Positions 1 to 9,454 of a stretch of DNA of 64,000 nt are shown piece by piece. Positions within the stretch are counted from its first letter, which is position 1. Each line of letters begins with the position of its first letter. Origin of the DNA: Pseudomonas sp. UBA1879 (GTDB lineage Bacteria > Pseudomonadota > Gammaproteobacteria > Pseudomonadales > Pseudomonadaceae); assembly GCF_002338065.1 (NCBI RefSeq), contig NZ_DDHJ01000017.1:1-64000 (forward strand), in the 5' to 3' direction. The notes under the pieces are model-generated. The model saw nothing but the letters and a program-made list of their open reading frames with translations. It was not told the DNA's origin and made no database searches. A program made the translations under genes and the position numbers.

Positions 1-157
1 GAGCGTACGCGCAGGTTCTGCCGGTCTCATGTGCCCGGCACCAACCTCAACACCTCTTTGCTATTCCCCGCCATGTCCCCACAGCTGAACGGTTCCGGCC
101 TGTACTGGCCGTTGACGTAGTCCTCTAACTGGTCGGCGACGTCGATCAAACGGCATT
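1..157 (-). pseudogene. Duplicated 3'-end remnant of the penicillin acylase gene
   Basis: On the minus strand this stretch encodes a tail reading DYVNGQYRPEPF ... AGNSKEVLRLVPGT, almost the same as the last 40 or so residues of the acylase encoded at 327-2726. Bases 1-120 align with 301-420 with few changes. No start codon or upstream acylase body is present here, because a REP-like hairpin separates the copy from the intact gene. It is a broken partial duplication and may extend beyond the left edge of the window, so I cannot exclude that it belongs to a second acylase gene lying mostly outside. Confidence 0.7.
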
Positions 158-294
158 CTGTAGGAGCGTGGCTTGTCCCGCGATCGGCGGCGCAGCCGTC
201 GTGAATCCCTACGCATTGGACTGTCAGGTATACCGCGTGCACAGGGTTTACGACGGGTTTCCCGCCGATCGCGGGACAAGCCACGCTCCTACAG
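158..294. repeat. REP-like inverted repeat (GTAGGAGCGTGG type)
   Basis: The left arm begins CTGTAGGAGCGTGGCTTG at 158. The right arm, ending CAAGCCACGCTCCTACAG at 294, is its reverse complement. Each arm continues for about 30 bases and encloses a less ordered loop. This is the usual Pseudomonas paired-REP (REPIN) layout. It sits between the acylase 3' remnant and the intact acylase gene. Confidence 0.8.
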
Positions 295-326
295 TTTGAC
301 GACCGTACGCGCAGGTTCTGCCGGTT

Positions 327-2726
327 TCATGTGCCCGGCACCAGCCTCAACACCTCTTTGCTATTCCCCGCCACATCCCCTTCGCTGAACCGTTCCGGCC
401 GGTATTGCCCGTTGACGTAGTCCTGTGCCTGATCCGCGTAGTGTTTGTCGAACAACACCCCGCTTTGCCCCACCGGGTTGATGCCCTGCGCGTGAGCAGG
501 GTCGGCGAAGTCGATCAGGCGGCGGGTGGATGGGCCGTAGGTCACAGGCCATGGCGCGGGCGCAAGGTTCGCGGAGAGGTTGTTCGGCACTTCGTGGGTG
601 CCCGGCGCCGGGAACGTACCGACATTGAATAGCCTGTCCAGCGGTGGCTGGCGCCCCAGCGGGTGTTCGTGGGTCAGGGTGTGGGCCTTGCCCCAGGTCC
701 ATTCGTCCGGGTTCACGCCGTACAGCGATTTCAGGTGGGAAACCGCTGCATGCCAGGCCACCTTCACGGTGTTGTCGCGGCTTTCGGGTTCGTTGGAGTT
801 GCGGTTGTTCCACCAAGGAGAATTGGCATCGGCGGCCAGTCTCGGCAGCGCCATATCGATGACCCGCGTGGACACCAGCGTCGCAAACATCCCGTCGCCC
901 AGTTCGTCACGGAAGGTTTGATTGCTGAGGTCATAGATGAACTGATTGAACAGCGTGGCGCCCACCGAATCCACCGGATAATCGCCTTTCCAGGCGGCCA
1001 GACGCTCAATCACGTCATGTTCTTCAGGGTCGCGGATGACCCGACGCAACACCGGAATCAACGGCGTGAGGATCTGCTGCGCGTAGTCGGTTTTCGTGCC
1101 CAGTTGCAGCGCCTTGCTGTTGTCCAGGTTCCATTTCACTGAAGTGTCGCTCAGCTGTTTGTCCAGTTGGCGACCCCGTTCAGCAAGGTTGTAATACCCC
1201 GGAATCGCCATACCTGTCGGCGAAACCGGCTGAAAATTGGCCGAGACGATATAGCCCCGCGTCGGATTCTCTTCCTGCGGGTTGGCGCTGAACGGGTAAA
1301 AGCCGTTTTTGTCTGCCTGATCGGTGCTGCCGTCGAGGATGAACGTCGGGTTCACGCCGTCCGGACGCACGGGCAATTGCGCCGCTGCCCACCATCCGAT
1401 GTCGCCTTTGCCGTTGGCGTAGACCACGTTGAGGCCAGGCGACTGAATCTTCTCGGCGGCGCTGCGCATCTTGTCCAGCGAGTCGGCGCGGTTGGCTTCA
1501 TAGAAGCCCTGCAGGATCGGGTTTTCGGACTCCAGAAACGACCACCACATGGCCACGGGCGTGTCAGCTTGGTCTTGGATGCCACTGGCGCTCAGCACGT
1601 CATTGATGATCGGGCCGTGGGGCGACTGGCGCAGCATGACGGTGATCGGCGCCTCGCCCTTGACCTGGATCTGCTCGGGGCGCGAGGTCATGTCAGCCCA
1701 GGCGCCGTGATACCAGACCTGATTGGGGTTCTCGGGATTGACTTTTTCGGCCACCAAATCGATGTCGTCGTTCTGGAACATGGTCAGGCTCCAGCCAAAA
1801 TCCATGTTGTGCCCCAATAGGGCAAACGGATTGAGCGCCTGAAAATGCCCATACAGTTCGAAGCCGGGCGCCGACAGTTGCGCCTCGTACCAGACGGCGG
1901 GCACCGAGAAGCGAATGTGCGGGTCGCCTGCCAGCAAGGGTTTGCCGCTCTGGGTGCGACTCCCCGAGACCGCCCACGCGTTGCTGCCTTCGAACTGCGG
2001 CAGGCCTGCGTCTTCCAGCGCTTGTGTGCTTAGTTGCGCCAGGTCGCTCAGGCCTTTCCAGTCCTTGCTGCTCAGGGCCGGGGACGGGTGCAGCGCACCT
2101 TGGGGTTGCCAATCCAGATCGAAGACCTTCAGGTACTCGGGACCCAACTGATCACGCACGTAGGTCATCAATGGCTCGGTGCGAAAGGCCGCAGCGAAAC
2201 TGTAGGCCAGGTAACCGCCGATGCTCAGGGTGTCTTCAGCGGTGAAGGGCCGCTTCTCGATACCCAGTACGTCGAACTCAATGGGCTTGGGGTGAGTGGC
2301 CTGAAACTGATTCACGCCATCCAGGTAGGCTTGCAGGGCTTTCCAGGCAGGGGTGTTTTTATCCTGGCGGGCGACGTATTCGTCCGCGTGCTCGCGAATG
2401 CGCAGGCTGCGAAACAGCTTGTCGGTGTTGACCAGTTTCGGGCCCAGCACTTCGGCCAGCTCGCCGCGGGCCAGGCGCCGCAGGATTTCCATCTGGAACA
2501 ACCGGTCCTGTGCGTGCACGTACCCCAGCGCGCGATACAGATCATCCTGATTGTCGGCTTTGATGTGCGGCACGCCACGCTCGTCGTAGCGGACGCTGAC
2601 GGGCGCATGAAGCTGGGTCAGCGACACCTCGCCGTTGCGGACCGGCTGCTTGCTGTGGACGTACCAGGCTGCGCCGCCTGCGATCAAAACGACCACGAGG
2701 GCGAGAACGGAAAGGCTGCGTTTCAT
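327..2726 (-). CDS. Penicillin acylase family protein (Ntn hydrolase)
   Basis: A 799-residue protein of the penicillin/acyl-homoserine-lactone acylase family, which hydrolyses amide bonds of N-acylated substrates in the periplasm. The N-terminus has an uncleaved anchor or signal-like stretch (about residues 5-22, VLALVVVLIAGGAAW). The family maturation site is seen as GSNAWAVSGS near residue 247, where the Ser becomes the N-terminal nucleophile after self-cleavage into alpha and beta chains. Downstream blocks (GDPHI, NPFALLGHNMDFGWSLT) also fit. The length matches the family. The substrate (quorum-sensing lactone or other acyl amide) cannot be told from sequence. Its 3' end is duplicated at 1-157. 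Confidence 0.9.
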   Translation of the reverse strand: MKRSLSVLALVVVLIAGGAAWYVHSKQPVRNGEVSLTQLHAPVSVRYDERGVPHIKADNQDDLYRALGYVHAQDRLFQMEILRRLARGELAEVLGPKLVNTDKLFRSLRIREHADEYVARQDKNTPAWKALQAYLDGVNQFQATHPKPIEFDVLGIEKRPFTAEDTLSIGGYLAYSFAAAFRTEPLMTYVRDQLGPEYLKVFDLDWQPQGALHPSPALSSKDWKGLSDLAQLSTQALEDAGLPQFEGSNAWAVSGSRTQSGKPLLAGDPHIRFSVPAVWYEAQLSAPGFELYGHFQALNPFALLGHNMDFGWSLTMFQNDDIDLVAEKVNPENPNQVWYHGAWADMTSRPEQIQVKGEAPITVMLRQSPHGPIINDVLSASGIQDQADTPVAMWWSFLESENPILQGFYEANRADSLDKMRSAAEKIQSPGLNVVYANGKGDIGWWAAAQLPVRPDGVNPTFILDGSTDQADKNGFYPFSANPQEENPTRGYIVSANFQPVSPTGMAIPGYYNLAERGRQLDKQLSDTSVKWNLDNSKALQLGTKTDYAQQILTPLIPVLRRVIRDPEEHDVIERLAAWKGDYPVDSVGATLFNQFIYDLSNQTFRDELGDGMFATLVSTRVIDMALPRLAADANSPWWNNRNSNEPESRDNTVKVAWHAAVSHLKSLYGVNPDEWTWGKAHTLTHEHPLGRQPPLDRLFNVGTFPAPGTHEVPNNLSANLAPAPWPVTYGPSTRRLIDFADPAHAQGINPVGQSGVLFDKHYADQAQDYVNGQYRPERFSEGDVAGNSKEVLRLVPGT

Positions 2727-2912
2727 TCGAAGGCTCGAAAAAACAGAGAGAAGCGAGGAAGGCTACAGATTTGTCGCGGGGCTGTGTAGCGGTGCCGAAC
2801 TCGCTGGGTTTCCAGACGGTAGACATCCCTCAGGTTGAAGCGCGTCAGGTGCCGGGTTGTATCGGATGGCTAATGCATTAAGCTCAGCCCATTTCCTCTA
2901 GAGTCTTGCCCC

Positions 2913-3827
2913 ATGCGCATTCAACCCCGCAGCCTGGCGCTGTTGCTGGCACTGGCCTGCACTCAGGCCTTTGCTTTTACCGGGCCCAAACCCGGAGATG
3001 TCGTCGAAGTCAGCCTCGACCAACTGCACCCGACCCAAGCAGTGATCGGGTTCGATCAGGTCTATTACCAGCTCGAACGTTTCGCCCGGGATCGCCAGAA
3101 ACTGTTCGACGAGATCTGCGAAAGCAATGGGCAAGCCAAAGCCAGGCCAGTCGACGTGAATGCCGACCCCTTGAAGCCTGACAGTTACACCTGCAAGGAC
3201 GAACCCAACGCGCATCCCGAGGAGATGAAAACCGTGGTGGTCGGCCCCGAAGGGCAGTTCTACCTCACCGACGGGCATCACACCTTCAGCACGCTATGGG
3301 AACAACCCGGCGCGGGGCCGCAGATGAAAATGAAGGTGCGCATCACCGATGTGTTCAGCGACAGCCCTGACCTCCCGGCGTTTTGGACGCGGATGGTGAA
3401 GGCGCACAAGGTCTGGCTCAAAGACGGCAACGGACAGTCGATCGCCCCCGATCAACTGCCTGCCCATGTGGGATTGCAGGCGATGCACAACGATATTCTG
3501 CGCAGCATCGTTTATTTCGTGCGCGGCGCGGCGTATGAGAAACCCAAGGCGGGCGGTGTCTCGCCAGAGTTTCTGGAGTTTTATTGGGCGGACTGGCTGC
3601 GCGGCCGTCTGAACCTAGCGGATTACAACTTAAGCGAACGCAGCGGCTATCACCGAGCGTTGCAAGTGGCAAGCGAGATGATGGTCAAGCCGCCCTTGAG
3701 CAAGCCTGTGAGTGGGGGCATGTCGGCCAAACAGCTGGGGGGCTTCAAGTCGGTCAAACGCAAAGTGTTGACCAAAACCGCCGATGAAAAGCTGCCGCTG
3801 GTGATCGAGTACAAAACCACCCGTTGA
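2913..3827 (+). CDS. Secreted ParB-like (ParBc_2 type) protein
   Basis: A 304-residue protein with a clear signal peptide (LALLLALACTQAFA, about residues 8-21). The mature part resembles the ParB-like family found in exported proteins: an N-terminal segment VVEVSLDQLHPTQAVIGFDQ and a later block YLTDGHHTF that looks like the ParB nuclease-fold motif. Chromosome partition is not implied, since the protein is exported and has no HTH. The function is unknown. It is divergent from the acylase gene, with about 185 bp between them. Confidence 0.75.
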   Translation: MRIQPRSLALLLALACTQAFAFTGPKPGDVVEVSLDQLHPTQAVIGFDQVYYQLERFARDRQKLFDEICESNGQAKARPVDVNADPLKPDSYTCKDEPNAHPEEMKTVVVGPEGQFYLTDGHHTFSTLWEQPGAGPQMKMKVRITDVFSDSPDLPAFWTRMVKAHKVWLKDGNGQSIAPDQLPAHVGLQAMHNDILRSIVYFVRGAAYEKPKAGGVSPEFLEFYWADWLRGRLNLADYNLSERSGYHRALQVASEMMVKPPLSKPVSGGMSAKQLGGFKSVKRKVLTKTADEKLPLVIEYKTTR

Positions 3828-3850
3828 TTTCGATGACGGTCGGATCGGGT

Positions 3851-4438
3851 TCACTCGGGGGAAGACCACGGGCAATAGCACCCCACTGCCATGGTGTGCG
3901 TGGCACCTACCGGTCGACCGGCCTTGAGTGCATAGAGGATCGGCTCGATGAAACTGTTCTGTGAGTTGCACGCCAGCCCTTCGCTGTACGGCCCGAAATA
4001 CGCGAGCGTGCCATTTGAGTCCCAGATGGCTACCGCCGGAGTCGAGTTAATCGCCTCGGCACCCGGCACGTCATCCAGCGGCGTGATGGCGCTCAGTGTC
4101 GAAGGCAACTGGCCGTGGGTGCCGGGCTTCTGCAGCGCGTAGAAGTCCACGCCACCCGCCCCGGAAAAACGTCCGACCAACTCGCTCAGGTGTTCCTGAT
4201 TGCCCACATTGCAAGGGCAGGCGGGGTCCCAGAAATGCACGACCCGAATCCGCCCTGGTCCTGCTAGCGATGCAGGCAGGCTAAGCGTGTCTCCTGCGAA
4301 CAGCGCCGTCTGATCACTGAACGCCCGGACGTATCGACCCTCAAACCACCTGTAGCCCAGCCACAAGGCTGCCACACAGCCCAAGGCTGCCAACGCGAGG
4401 AACAACGTGCGGCGATGAAAGAGCGAGTGAGCGGTCAT
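3851..4438 (-). CDS. Membrane-anchored thioredoxin-fold protein (DUF6436-like)
   Basis: About 195 residues. I start at the internal ATG at 4438 because the residues upstream of it are basic and unlike a coding N-terminus, whereas from there MTAHSLFHRR leads straight into a hydrophobic anchor (TLFLALAALGCVAALWLGY). The body has a thioredoxin-like strand followed by FWDPACPCNVGNQEH, where CPC replaces the usual CxxC. It also has STPAVAIWDSNG, equivalent to the cis-Pro loop, and a C-terminal GCYCPW. A redox role at the periplasmic face of the inner membrane is inferred. It is convergent with the ParB-like gene. Confidence 0.7.
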   Translation of the reverse strand: MTAHSLFHRRTLFLALAALGCVAALWLGYRWFEGRYVRAFSDQTALFAGDTLSLPASLAGPGRIRVVHFWDPACPCNVGNQEHLSELVGRFSGAGGVDFYALQKPGTHGQLPSTLSAITPLDDVPGAEAINSTPAVAIWDSNGTLAYFGPYSEGLACNSQNSFIEPILYALKAGRPVGATHTMAVGCYCPWSSPE

Positions 4439-4544
4439 GAGGCGGCTTCGATGTGGGTGACGTAGCTTGCCACGCCTGAGAGGACGGAAGAAACTCATAG
4501 CCCTGCGTCACCCGTGAATGCCTATTGCCTGATATGGATTGCCG

Positions 4545-5486
4545 ATGTCCAACACGTTCGACCCCGATCACCTGCGCGCCGGTCTGCAACCGCTGAGCGC
4601 AAAGCTGGCACTCACGGAAGAGGCGCTCGCCTATCAGCGTTTCTACAGCCTGGCGGGGCTGGGCCGTGAAGGCCGGGTCAGCAGCCGGCTTGGGCGGTTC
4701 GAGGCGGGCGGCTATGAAATTGTCACGCAGCTTTGGACGCCCGAATCGCCAGTGGCGACCCTGATACTTGTGCATGGTTTTTACGACCACATGGGGCTTT
4801 ATCGGCACGTCATCGAATGGGCGCTGGAACTCGGCTTTGCGGTGATTGCCTGCGACCTGCCAGGTCATGGCCTGTCCAGCGGGACACGGGCAAGCATTAC
4901 CGATTTTTCGGAATACCAGGTGGTGCTGGACCGGTTGTTCGCCGAGGCGGAAATTCTGCAACTGCCCAAGCCGTGGCACCTGTGCGGGCAGAGCACGGGT
5001 GGGGCGATTGTCATCGATCATCTGCTCAATCATGGCGATGACAGTCCGATTCAAGGCCAGTCGATTTTGCTGGCGCCGCTGGTACGTCCTCGTGGCTGGA
5101 CGTGGTCAAAGGTCAGTTATTACCTGTTGCGCGCGTTCGTCAAAGGCATCGACCGGCGCTTCAGCGAGAACTCGAACGCACCGGCTTTCCTGCCGTTTTT
5201 GATGGCTGACCCGTTGCAGCCTCGCCGCTTGCCCACGGTTTGGGTGGGCGCTCTGGCGAAGTGGATCGAACGCATCGAAAACGCCCCGCACAGCAAGCGC
5301 AGCCCGTTGATCGTTCAAGGCGAGTCGGACATGACCGTGGATTGGAGCCACAACCTGGCGGTCCTCAACGAAAAATTCGACCACCCGCAGATCTTCATGC
5401 TGCACGAAGCGCGGCATCATCTCGCTAACGAGCTGCCGGAATTGAGAGCACAGTTTTTCGGGTTTTTGAGTCAGCGGATGAGGTGA
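4545..5486 (+). CDS. Alpha/beta hydrolase (lysophospholipase/serine aminopeptidase S33 type)
   Basis: A 313-residue alpha/beta-hydrolase. The oxyanion-hole region reads LILVHGFYDHMG, the nucleophile elbow is GQSTGG (Ser near residue 150), and the likely acid and His are in GESDMTVDW and EARHHLANE near the C-terminus. This pattern is that of monoacylglycerol lipase/lysophospholipase-like S33 enzymes. It has no signal peptide and is therefore cytoplasmic. I prefer the second ATG (MSNTFDPD) to one two codons upstream, but the choice is open. The substrate is unknown. Confidence 0.85.
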   Translation: MSNTFDPDHLRAGLQPLSAKLALTEEALAYQRFYSLAGLGREGRVSSRLGRFEAGGYEIVTQLWTPESPVATLILVHGFYDHMGLYRHVIEWALELGFAVIACDLPGHGLSSGTRASITDFSEYQVVLDRLFAEAEILQLPKPWHLCGQSTGGAIVIDHLLNHGDDSPIQGQSILLAPLVRPRGWTWSKVSYYLLRAFVKGIDRRFSENSNAPAFLPFLMADPLQPRRLPTVWVGALAKWIERIENAPHSKRSPLIVQGESDMTVDWSHNLAVLNEKFDHPQIFMLHEARHHLANELPELRAQFFGFLSQRMR

Positions 5487-5502
5487 GCTGAAAATCCCAT
5501 CC

Positions 5503-5594
5503 ACTGTAGGAGTGAGCTTGCTCGCGATTACGGTGTGTCAAACGAGATAGTGTGGCGGCTATACCACAATCGCGAGCAAGCTCACTCCTACAGT
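5503..5594. repeat. REP-like inverted repeat (GTAGGAGTGAGC type)
   Basis: ACTGTAGGAGTGAGCTTGCT at 5503 is matched by its reverse complement ending at 5594, with CGCGAT/ATCGCG continuing the arms. It lies between convergent genes and may also act in transcript ending. Confidence 0.85.
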
Positions 5595-5614
5595 GAATGT
5601 GCGCGTGGGGGCGA

Positions 5615-6355
5615 TCAATTCACGTTCTGCCCCACCGCCAGTCCCGCGCGAATCGCCGCCAGCGCCGCCTGGTAATAGGCCTTGCCCTCATTCGATTCCG
5701 CGAAGGTCGAGAACTCGTCCAATTCAGCGTCAGACAGGTCGCGGTACACGTAGAGCAGCGTGTTGCTCATGTCGTTGGCGATCTGCGCCATCAGCCGCTG
5801 ACGCTGACCTTCGAGCATGCCCTGCGTTGATCCCCCGCCCATCAGGCCCGGAATCATCGAACTCAGACTGTCGGCAGCGACTCCGGCAATCGCCAGGCTC
5901 ACTTCTGCGCCGGCTTCCTTGGCGGGCAGGGCGTTGGACAGGTGGCCGATGATCAACATGCGGTTATCGCTGGCCTGCATCTTCGGCAGGCCCTGAGCGT
6001 TCTTGGCAAGCTGGTCGGGGCGGGTGGCGGTCAATTCGGCATTGACGATCTTGCGGCCTAACGGCGACTGAAAAAACTGCAACGCAGGGTTCGGGTCCTG
6101 CAAGGTCTGGCGCAGCTTCTGCTCGGCGCGCTGGTCCATGGCCTGTGGCGCGAACCGTTGATTGCTATTGCTGACGAGCGCGTCATACACCGCAGGTGGC
6201 AGGCTGTTTCTGTAACGCTGCTGCGCGGCTTTCAGAGCATCGTTGAAATGCGCGCGCTGTTCTGGCCAGCCGGCGACCTTGTAAAGCTGGTCGTGGCCGT
6301 CTGCCCAAGCGGGCAGGGTGCAGAACATCAACAGCAGGAAAAACAGACGGCGCAT
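5615..6355 (-). CDS. DUF2059 domain exported protein
   Basis: A 246-residue protein starting at the ATG at 6355, because it begins a textbook signal peptide (MRRLFFLLLMFCTLPAWA). The much longer open frame upstream has no such feature. The mature part is helical, with LDEFSTFAESNEGKAYYQA near the C-terminus, a segment typical of DUF2059 proteins in proteobacteria. It is periplasmic by inference and of unknown function. The gene ends beside a REP hairpin and is divergent from the 2OG oxygenase gene. Confidence 0.8.
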   Translation of the reverse strand: MRRLFFLLLMFCTLPAWADGHDQLYKVAGWPEQRAHFNDALKAAQQRYRNSLPPAVYDALVSNSNQRFAPQAMDQRAEQKLRQTLQDPNPALQFFQSPLGRKIVNAELTATRPDQLAKNAQGLPKMQASDNRMLIIGHLSNALPAKEAGAEVSLAIAGVAADSLSSMIPGLMGGGSTQGMLEGQRQRLMAQIANDMSNTLLYVYRDLSDAELDEFSTFAESNEGKAYYQAALAAIRAGLAVGQNVN

Positions 6356-6551
6356 TAGAGACTCCTGTCGGCAGGCCGCTATTCTCGGCGGGGCGGCGGG
6401 GATTTGTCGAGTTAACAAGTTGCCAGACCCCAATAAAATCCGTGGGTTCGGCGGACTTTCGGATAAAGCGGTTGCAGGTATCTGCCCGTGCAAAAATATT
6501 CTTTCGCTGACGGACCGCGGGCTCTGTTGGATTGATCGGCGTGTGGATACT

Positions 6552-7193
6552 ATGCGCGGCATGCACATATCCCCTGATGACCCGCTGCTGTTGAACATCG
6601 TCGACGACCTGGCCGAGCGCGGCTGGTCGCAGCAGGACATTTTCTTGCCCGAAGCGTTGACCCGCGAGCTGGCGCTGGAATGCCGCAAGCGTGCGGCTGA
6701 GGGTGAACTGGCCCCGGCCGCGGTCGGACGAGGCCCCGCGCAAGAAGTCCGCGAGGGGATACGCGGCGATCACATCCAATGGCTGGAGCCCGGACAGGCC
6801 GAACCGTGCGACCGGTATCTGGAGGTGATGGACCAGCTGCGTCAGGCACTGAATCGGGGCCTGTTTCTCGGGCTGGAAGACTTCGAAAGCCACTTCGCGT
6901 TATACCCGCCGGGTGCGTTCTATCGCAGACACGTCGACCGTTTCCGGGATGATGACAAGCGCATGGTCTCGGCGGTGATCTACCTGAACGATCCCTCCTG
7001 GCAGCCTGAGCACGGTGGGCAACTGCGACTGTTCCTCAAGGATGGCAGCGAGCTGGACGTCCAGCCCACGGGCGGCGCGTTGGTGCTGTTTCTGTCGGGC
7101 GACATGCCCCATGAAGTCCTGCCTGCCCATCGTGATCGGCTGTCGCTGACCGGGTGGTTCCGGCGCCGGGGCAATGAGCCGTTTGAGCTGTAG
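6552..7193 (+). CDS. 2-oxoglutarate/Fe(II) dioxygenase, SM-20/prolyl-hydroxylase-like
   Basis: About 213 residues. The double-stranded beta-helix is marked by YRRHVDRF (HxD iron ligands, about residues 124-126), then a distal His in GDMPHEVLPA and an Arg (LSLTGWFRR) for 2-oxoglutarate. The preceding AVIYLNDPSWQPEHGGQLRLF is typical of the SM-20/EGL-9-like branch. Such enzymes hydroxylate proteins or small molecules. A second ATG three codons in is an alternative start. Confidence 0.85.
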   Translation: MRGMHISPDDPLLLNIVDDLAERGWSQQDIFLPEALTRELALECRKRAAEGELAPAAVGRGPAQEVREGIRGDHIQWLEPGQAEPCDRYLEVMDQLRQALNRGLFLGLEDFESHFALYPPGAFYRRHVDRFRDDDKRMVSAVIYLNDPSWQPEHGGQLRLFLKDGSELDVQPTGGALVLFLSGDMPHEVLPAHRDRLSLTGWFRRRGNEPFEL

Positions 7194-7404
7194 GGCGTCC
7201 CGCAAGAGAAACCTCATTGCATTCCGGCACCCTTGAAGCATTCAACATGAAATCTTCTACACACAGCCATTCTCCCCGCGCTCGCTTCCGCTGTTCGGAC
7301 TAAGGTAAATGCCGTGCCAGAGCGTTTGTCCGCAGACCTTGAACCGAGCCCCGGCCCACAGGTCCGACGTTGAGCGCTTTATAAAAAGCAGAACGGAGAG
7401 TTTC

Positions 7405-7842
7405 ATGAAAACCTTATTCGCACGGGCTGCCCTCGCAGGCTTGCTGCTGGGCTCGACCCTCATGGTTCAGGCGGCCGATGTGCCACGGACCCCTTCACCT
7501 GCCGGGGCTGAGGTTTACATCATCTCGCCCAAGGACGGCGCCGTGGTCAACGGCTCATTCAAGGTCCAGTTCGGCCTTAAGGGCATGGGCGTGGCGCCTG
7601 CGGGCGTGGACGTGCCGGAGACCGGCCATCATCACCTGCTGATCGACGTGAAGGATCAGCCCGACATGAACGCGCCATTGCCGACCACCGACAACATTCG
7701 TCACTTCGGCAAAGGCCAGACTGAGACCGAGTTGAACCTCACCCCTGGCCAGCACACCTTGCAACTGTTGGTAGGTGACAAAAACCACGTGCCGGTCAGC
7801 CCGGTGGTGGAGTCGCAGAAGATCACCATTACCGTGAAGTAA
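7405..7842 (+). CDS. DUF4399 exported protein
   Basis: A 145-residue protein starting at the ATG preceded by GGAGAG. It has a signal peptide (RAALAGLLLGSTLMVQAA) and a beta-rich DUF4399 body: SPKDGAVVNGSFKVQFGLKG, then TGHHHLLID, and LTPGQHTLQLLVGD. The conserved His cluster suggests possible metal binding, though this is unproven. It is probably periplasmic and of unknown role. Confidence 0.85.
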   Translation: MKTLFARAALAGLLLGSTLMVQAADVPRTPSPAGAEVYIISPKDGAVVNGSFKVQFGLKGMGVAPAGVDVPETGHHHLLIDVKDQPDMNAPLPTTDNIRHFGKGQTETELNLTPGQHTLQLLVGDKNHVPVSPVVESQKITITVK

Positions 7843-7853
7843 CCCGTACCCCG

Positions 7854-7940
7854 GTAGGAGTGAGCTTACTCGCGAAAGCGTTCTGTCATCCCCATTGATG
7901 TTGCCTGACATACCGCTATCGCGAGCAAGCTCACTTCTAC
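7854..7940. repeat. REP-like inverted repeat
   Basis: GTAGGAGTGAGCTTACTCGC at 7854 pairs with GCGAGCAAGCTCACTTCTAC ending at 7940, with two mismatches in the arms. It is the same family as the repeat at 5503. Confidence 0.8.
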
Positions 7941-7980
7941 ATGTCAGTGGTGCCTCCATAGCTCCGATTGGCAGGCACAA

Positions 7981-8008
7981 AAAAGGAGACCCGAAGGTCT
8001 CCTTTTTT
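7981..8008 (-). terminator. Rho-independent terminator after serA
   Basis: AAAAGGAGACC and GGTCTCCTTTTTT form a perfect stem with a CGAA loop. On the minus strand the A-run reads as a U-tract, 17 bases past the serA stop. The A/T flanks on both sides make it bidirectional. Confidence 0.9.
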
Positions 8009-8024
8009 CATTCCAGCGCGAAGC

Positions 8025-9254
8025 TTAGAACAGCACGCGGCTGCGGATGGTGCCTTTGATGTGTTGCAGCTTCTCTTGCGCCAGATCCGAGTATTCGGCG
8101 TCGACGTCGATGACCACGTAACCGACCTTCTCGTTGGTCTGTAGAAATTGACCGGAGATGTTGATGCCGTTTTCCGCGAACACCTTGTTGATCTCCATGA
8201 GCACACCCGGGATGTTCTCGTGGATGTGCAGCAGGCGGTGCTTGCCAGGGTGAGCGGGCAGAGCCACTTCAGGGAAGTTGACCGACGACACCGACGTACC
8301 GTTGTCGCTGTACTTGACCAGCTTCTCGGCGACTTCCAGACCGATGTTGGCCTGGGCTTCGGCGGTTGAGCCGCCGATATGCGGGGTCAGGATCACATTG
8401 TCCAGGCCACGTAACGGGCTTTCGAAGATGTCGTCGTTGGAGCGCGGCTCGACGGGGAATACGTCGATGGCGGCGCCAATCAGGTGCTGGTCCTTGATCG
8501 CGTCGGCCAAGGCATCGAGATCCACCACGCTGCCGCGCGCGGCGTTGATCAGAATCGCGCCTTTCTTCATTGCGCGGATTTCTTTCTCGCCAATCATCAT
8601 CTGCGTGGAAGGCAGTTCAGGCACGTGCAGCGAGACGATGTCGGCCAGACCCAGCAGTTCGGTCAGGCTGGTGACTTGGGTCGCATTACCCAGCGGCAGT
8701 TTGGTCAGCGGGTCGTAGAAGAACACCTGCATGCCGAGGCCTTCGGCCAGGACCGACAGCTGCGTACCGATCGAGCCGTAGCCGACGATGCCCAGTTTCT
8801 TGCCACGGATTTCGAACGAGTTGGCTGCACTCTTGATCCAGCCACCGCGATGGCAGGAAGCGTTTTTCTCAGGGATGCCGCGCAGCAGCAGAATGGCCTC
8901 GGCCAGTACCAATTCGGCCACCGAGCGGGTGTTGGAGTATGGCGCGTTGAACACGGCGATACCGCGCTCGCGGGCTGCGTCCAGATCGACCTGGTTGGTG
9001 CCGATGCAGAAACAACCCACGGCGACCAGCTTCTTGGCGCTGTCGAAGATGTCTTCGGTGAGTTGGGTGCGGGAGCGAATACCGATGAAATGAGCGTCGG
9101 CAATCTTTTCCTTCAGCTCGGCTTCCGGCAGCGACTTGGTGTGGTACTCGATGCTGGTGTAACCGGCGGCCTTGAGGACGTCGACTGCGGATTGGTGGAC
9201 GCCTTCGAGAAGAAGGAACTTGATCTTGCTCTTGTCGAGGGAAGTCTTGCTCAT
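8025..9254 (-). CDS. serA: D-3-phosphoglycerate dehydrogenase
   Basis: A 409-residue SerA, the first step of serine synthesis (3-phosphoglycerate to 3-phosphohydroxypyruvate, NAD-linked). The Rossmann motif LGIVGYGSIGTQ lies near residue 157, the conserved ARGSVVDLDAL loop near 240, and the catalytic Glu/His region DVFPVEP ... TPHIGGST follows. A C-terminal ACT domain (about residues 336-409, HENIPGVLMEINKVFAENGINI) fits feedback by serine. Length and order match the E. coli-type enzyme. It is divergent from the D-2-hydroxyglutarate dehydrogenase gene, a known functional partner in Pseudomonas because SerA can reduce 2-oxoglutarate. Confidence 0.97.
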   Translation of the reverse strand: MSKTSLDKSKIKFLLLEGVHQSAVDVLKAAGYTSIEYHTKSLPEAELKEKIADAHFIGIRSRTQLTEDIFDSAKKLVAVGCFCIGTNQVDLDAARERGIAVFNAPYSNTRSVAELVLAEAILLLRGIPEKNASCHRGGWIKSAANSFEIRGKKLGIVGYGSIGTQLSVLAEGLGMQVFFYDPLTKLPLGNATQVTSLTELLGLADIVSLHVPELPSTQMMIGEKEIRAMKKGAILINAARGSVVDLDALADAIKDQHLIGAAIDVFPVEPRSNDDIFESPLRGLDNVILTPHIGGSTAEAQANIGLEVAEKLVKYSDNGTSVSSVNFPEVALPAHPGKHRLLHIHENIPGVLMEINKVFAENGINISGQFLQTNEKVGYVVIDVDAEYSDLAQEKLQHIKGTIRSRVLF

Positions 9255-9454
9255 CTGCGTAAACCTGTGTCCCGGAGAAAATGGCAGGGAATTGGACAGC
9301 GCAAGCTGGCCTCACGGCGCAACGGCGCCTTCGCAGGTCGGCCTCAGGCACGTCTCTGCGGGGGCGGTATGCTAGCATATGTGCCCCGCTAAATACCCGT
9401 GCCTGCGACGTGAGCCGTTCTCAGGATGACCATGAATCGTTCGAGAGTTCCTTG

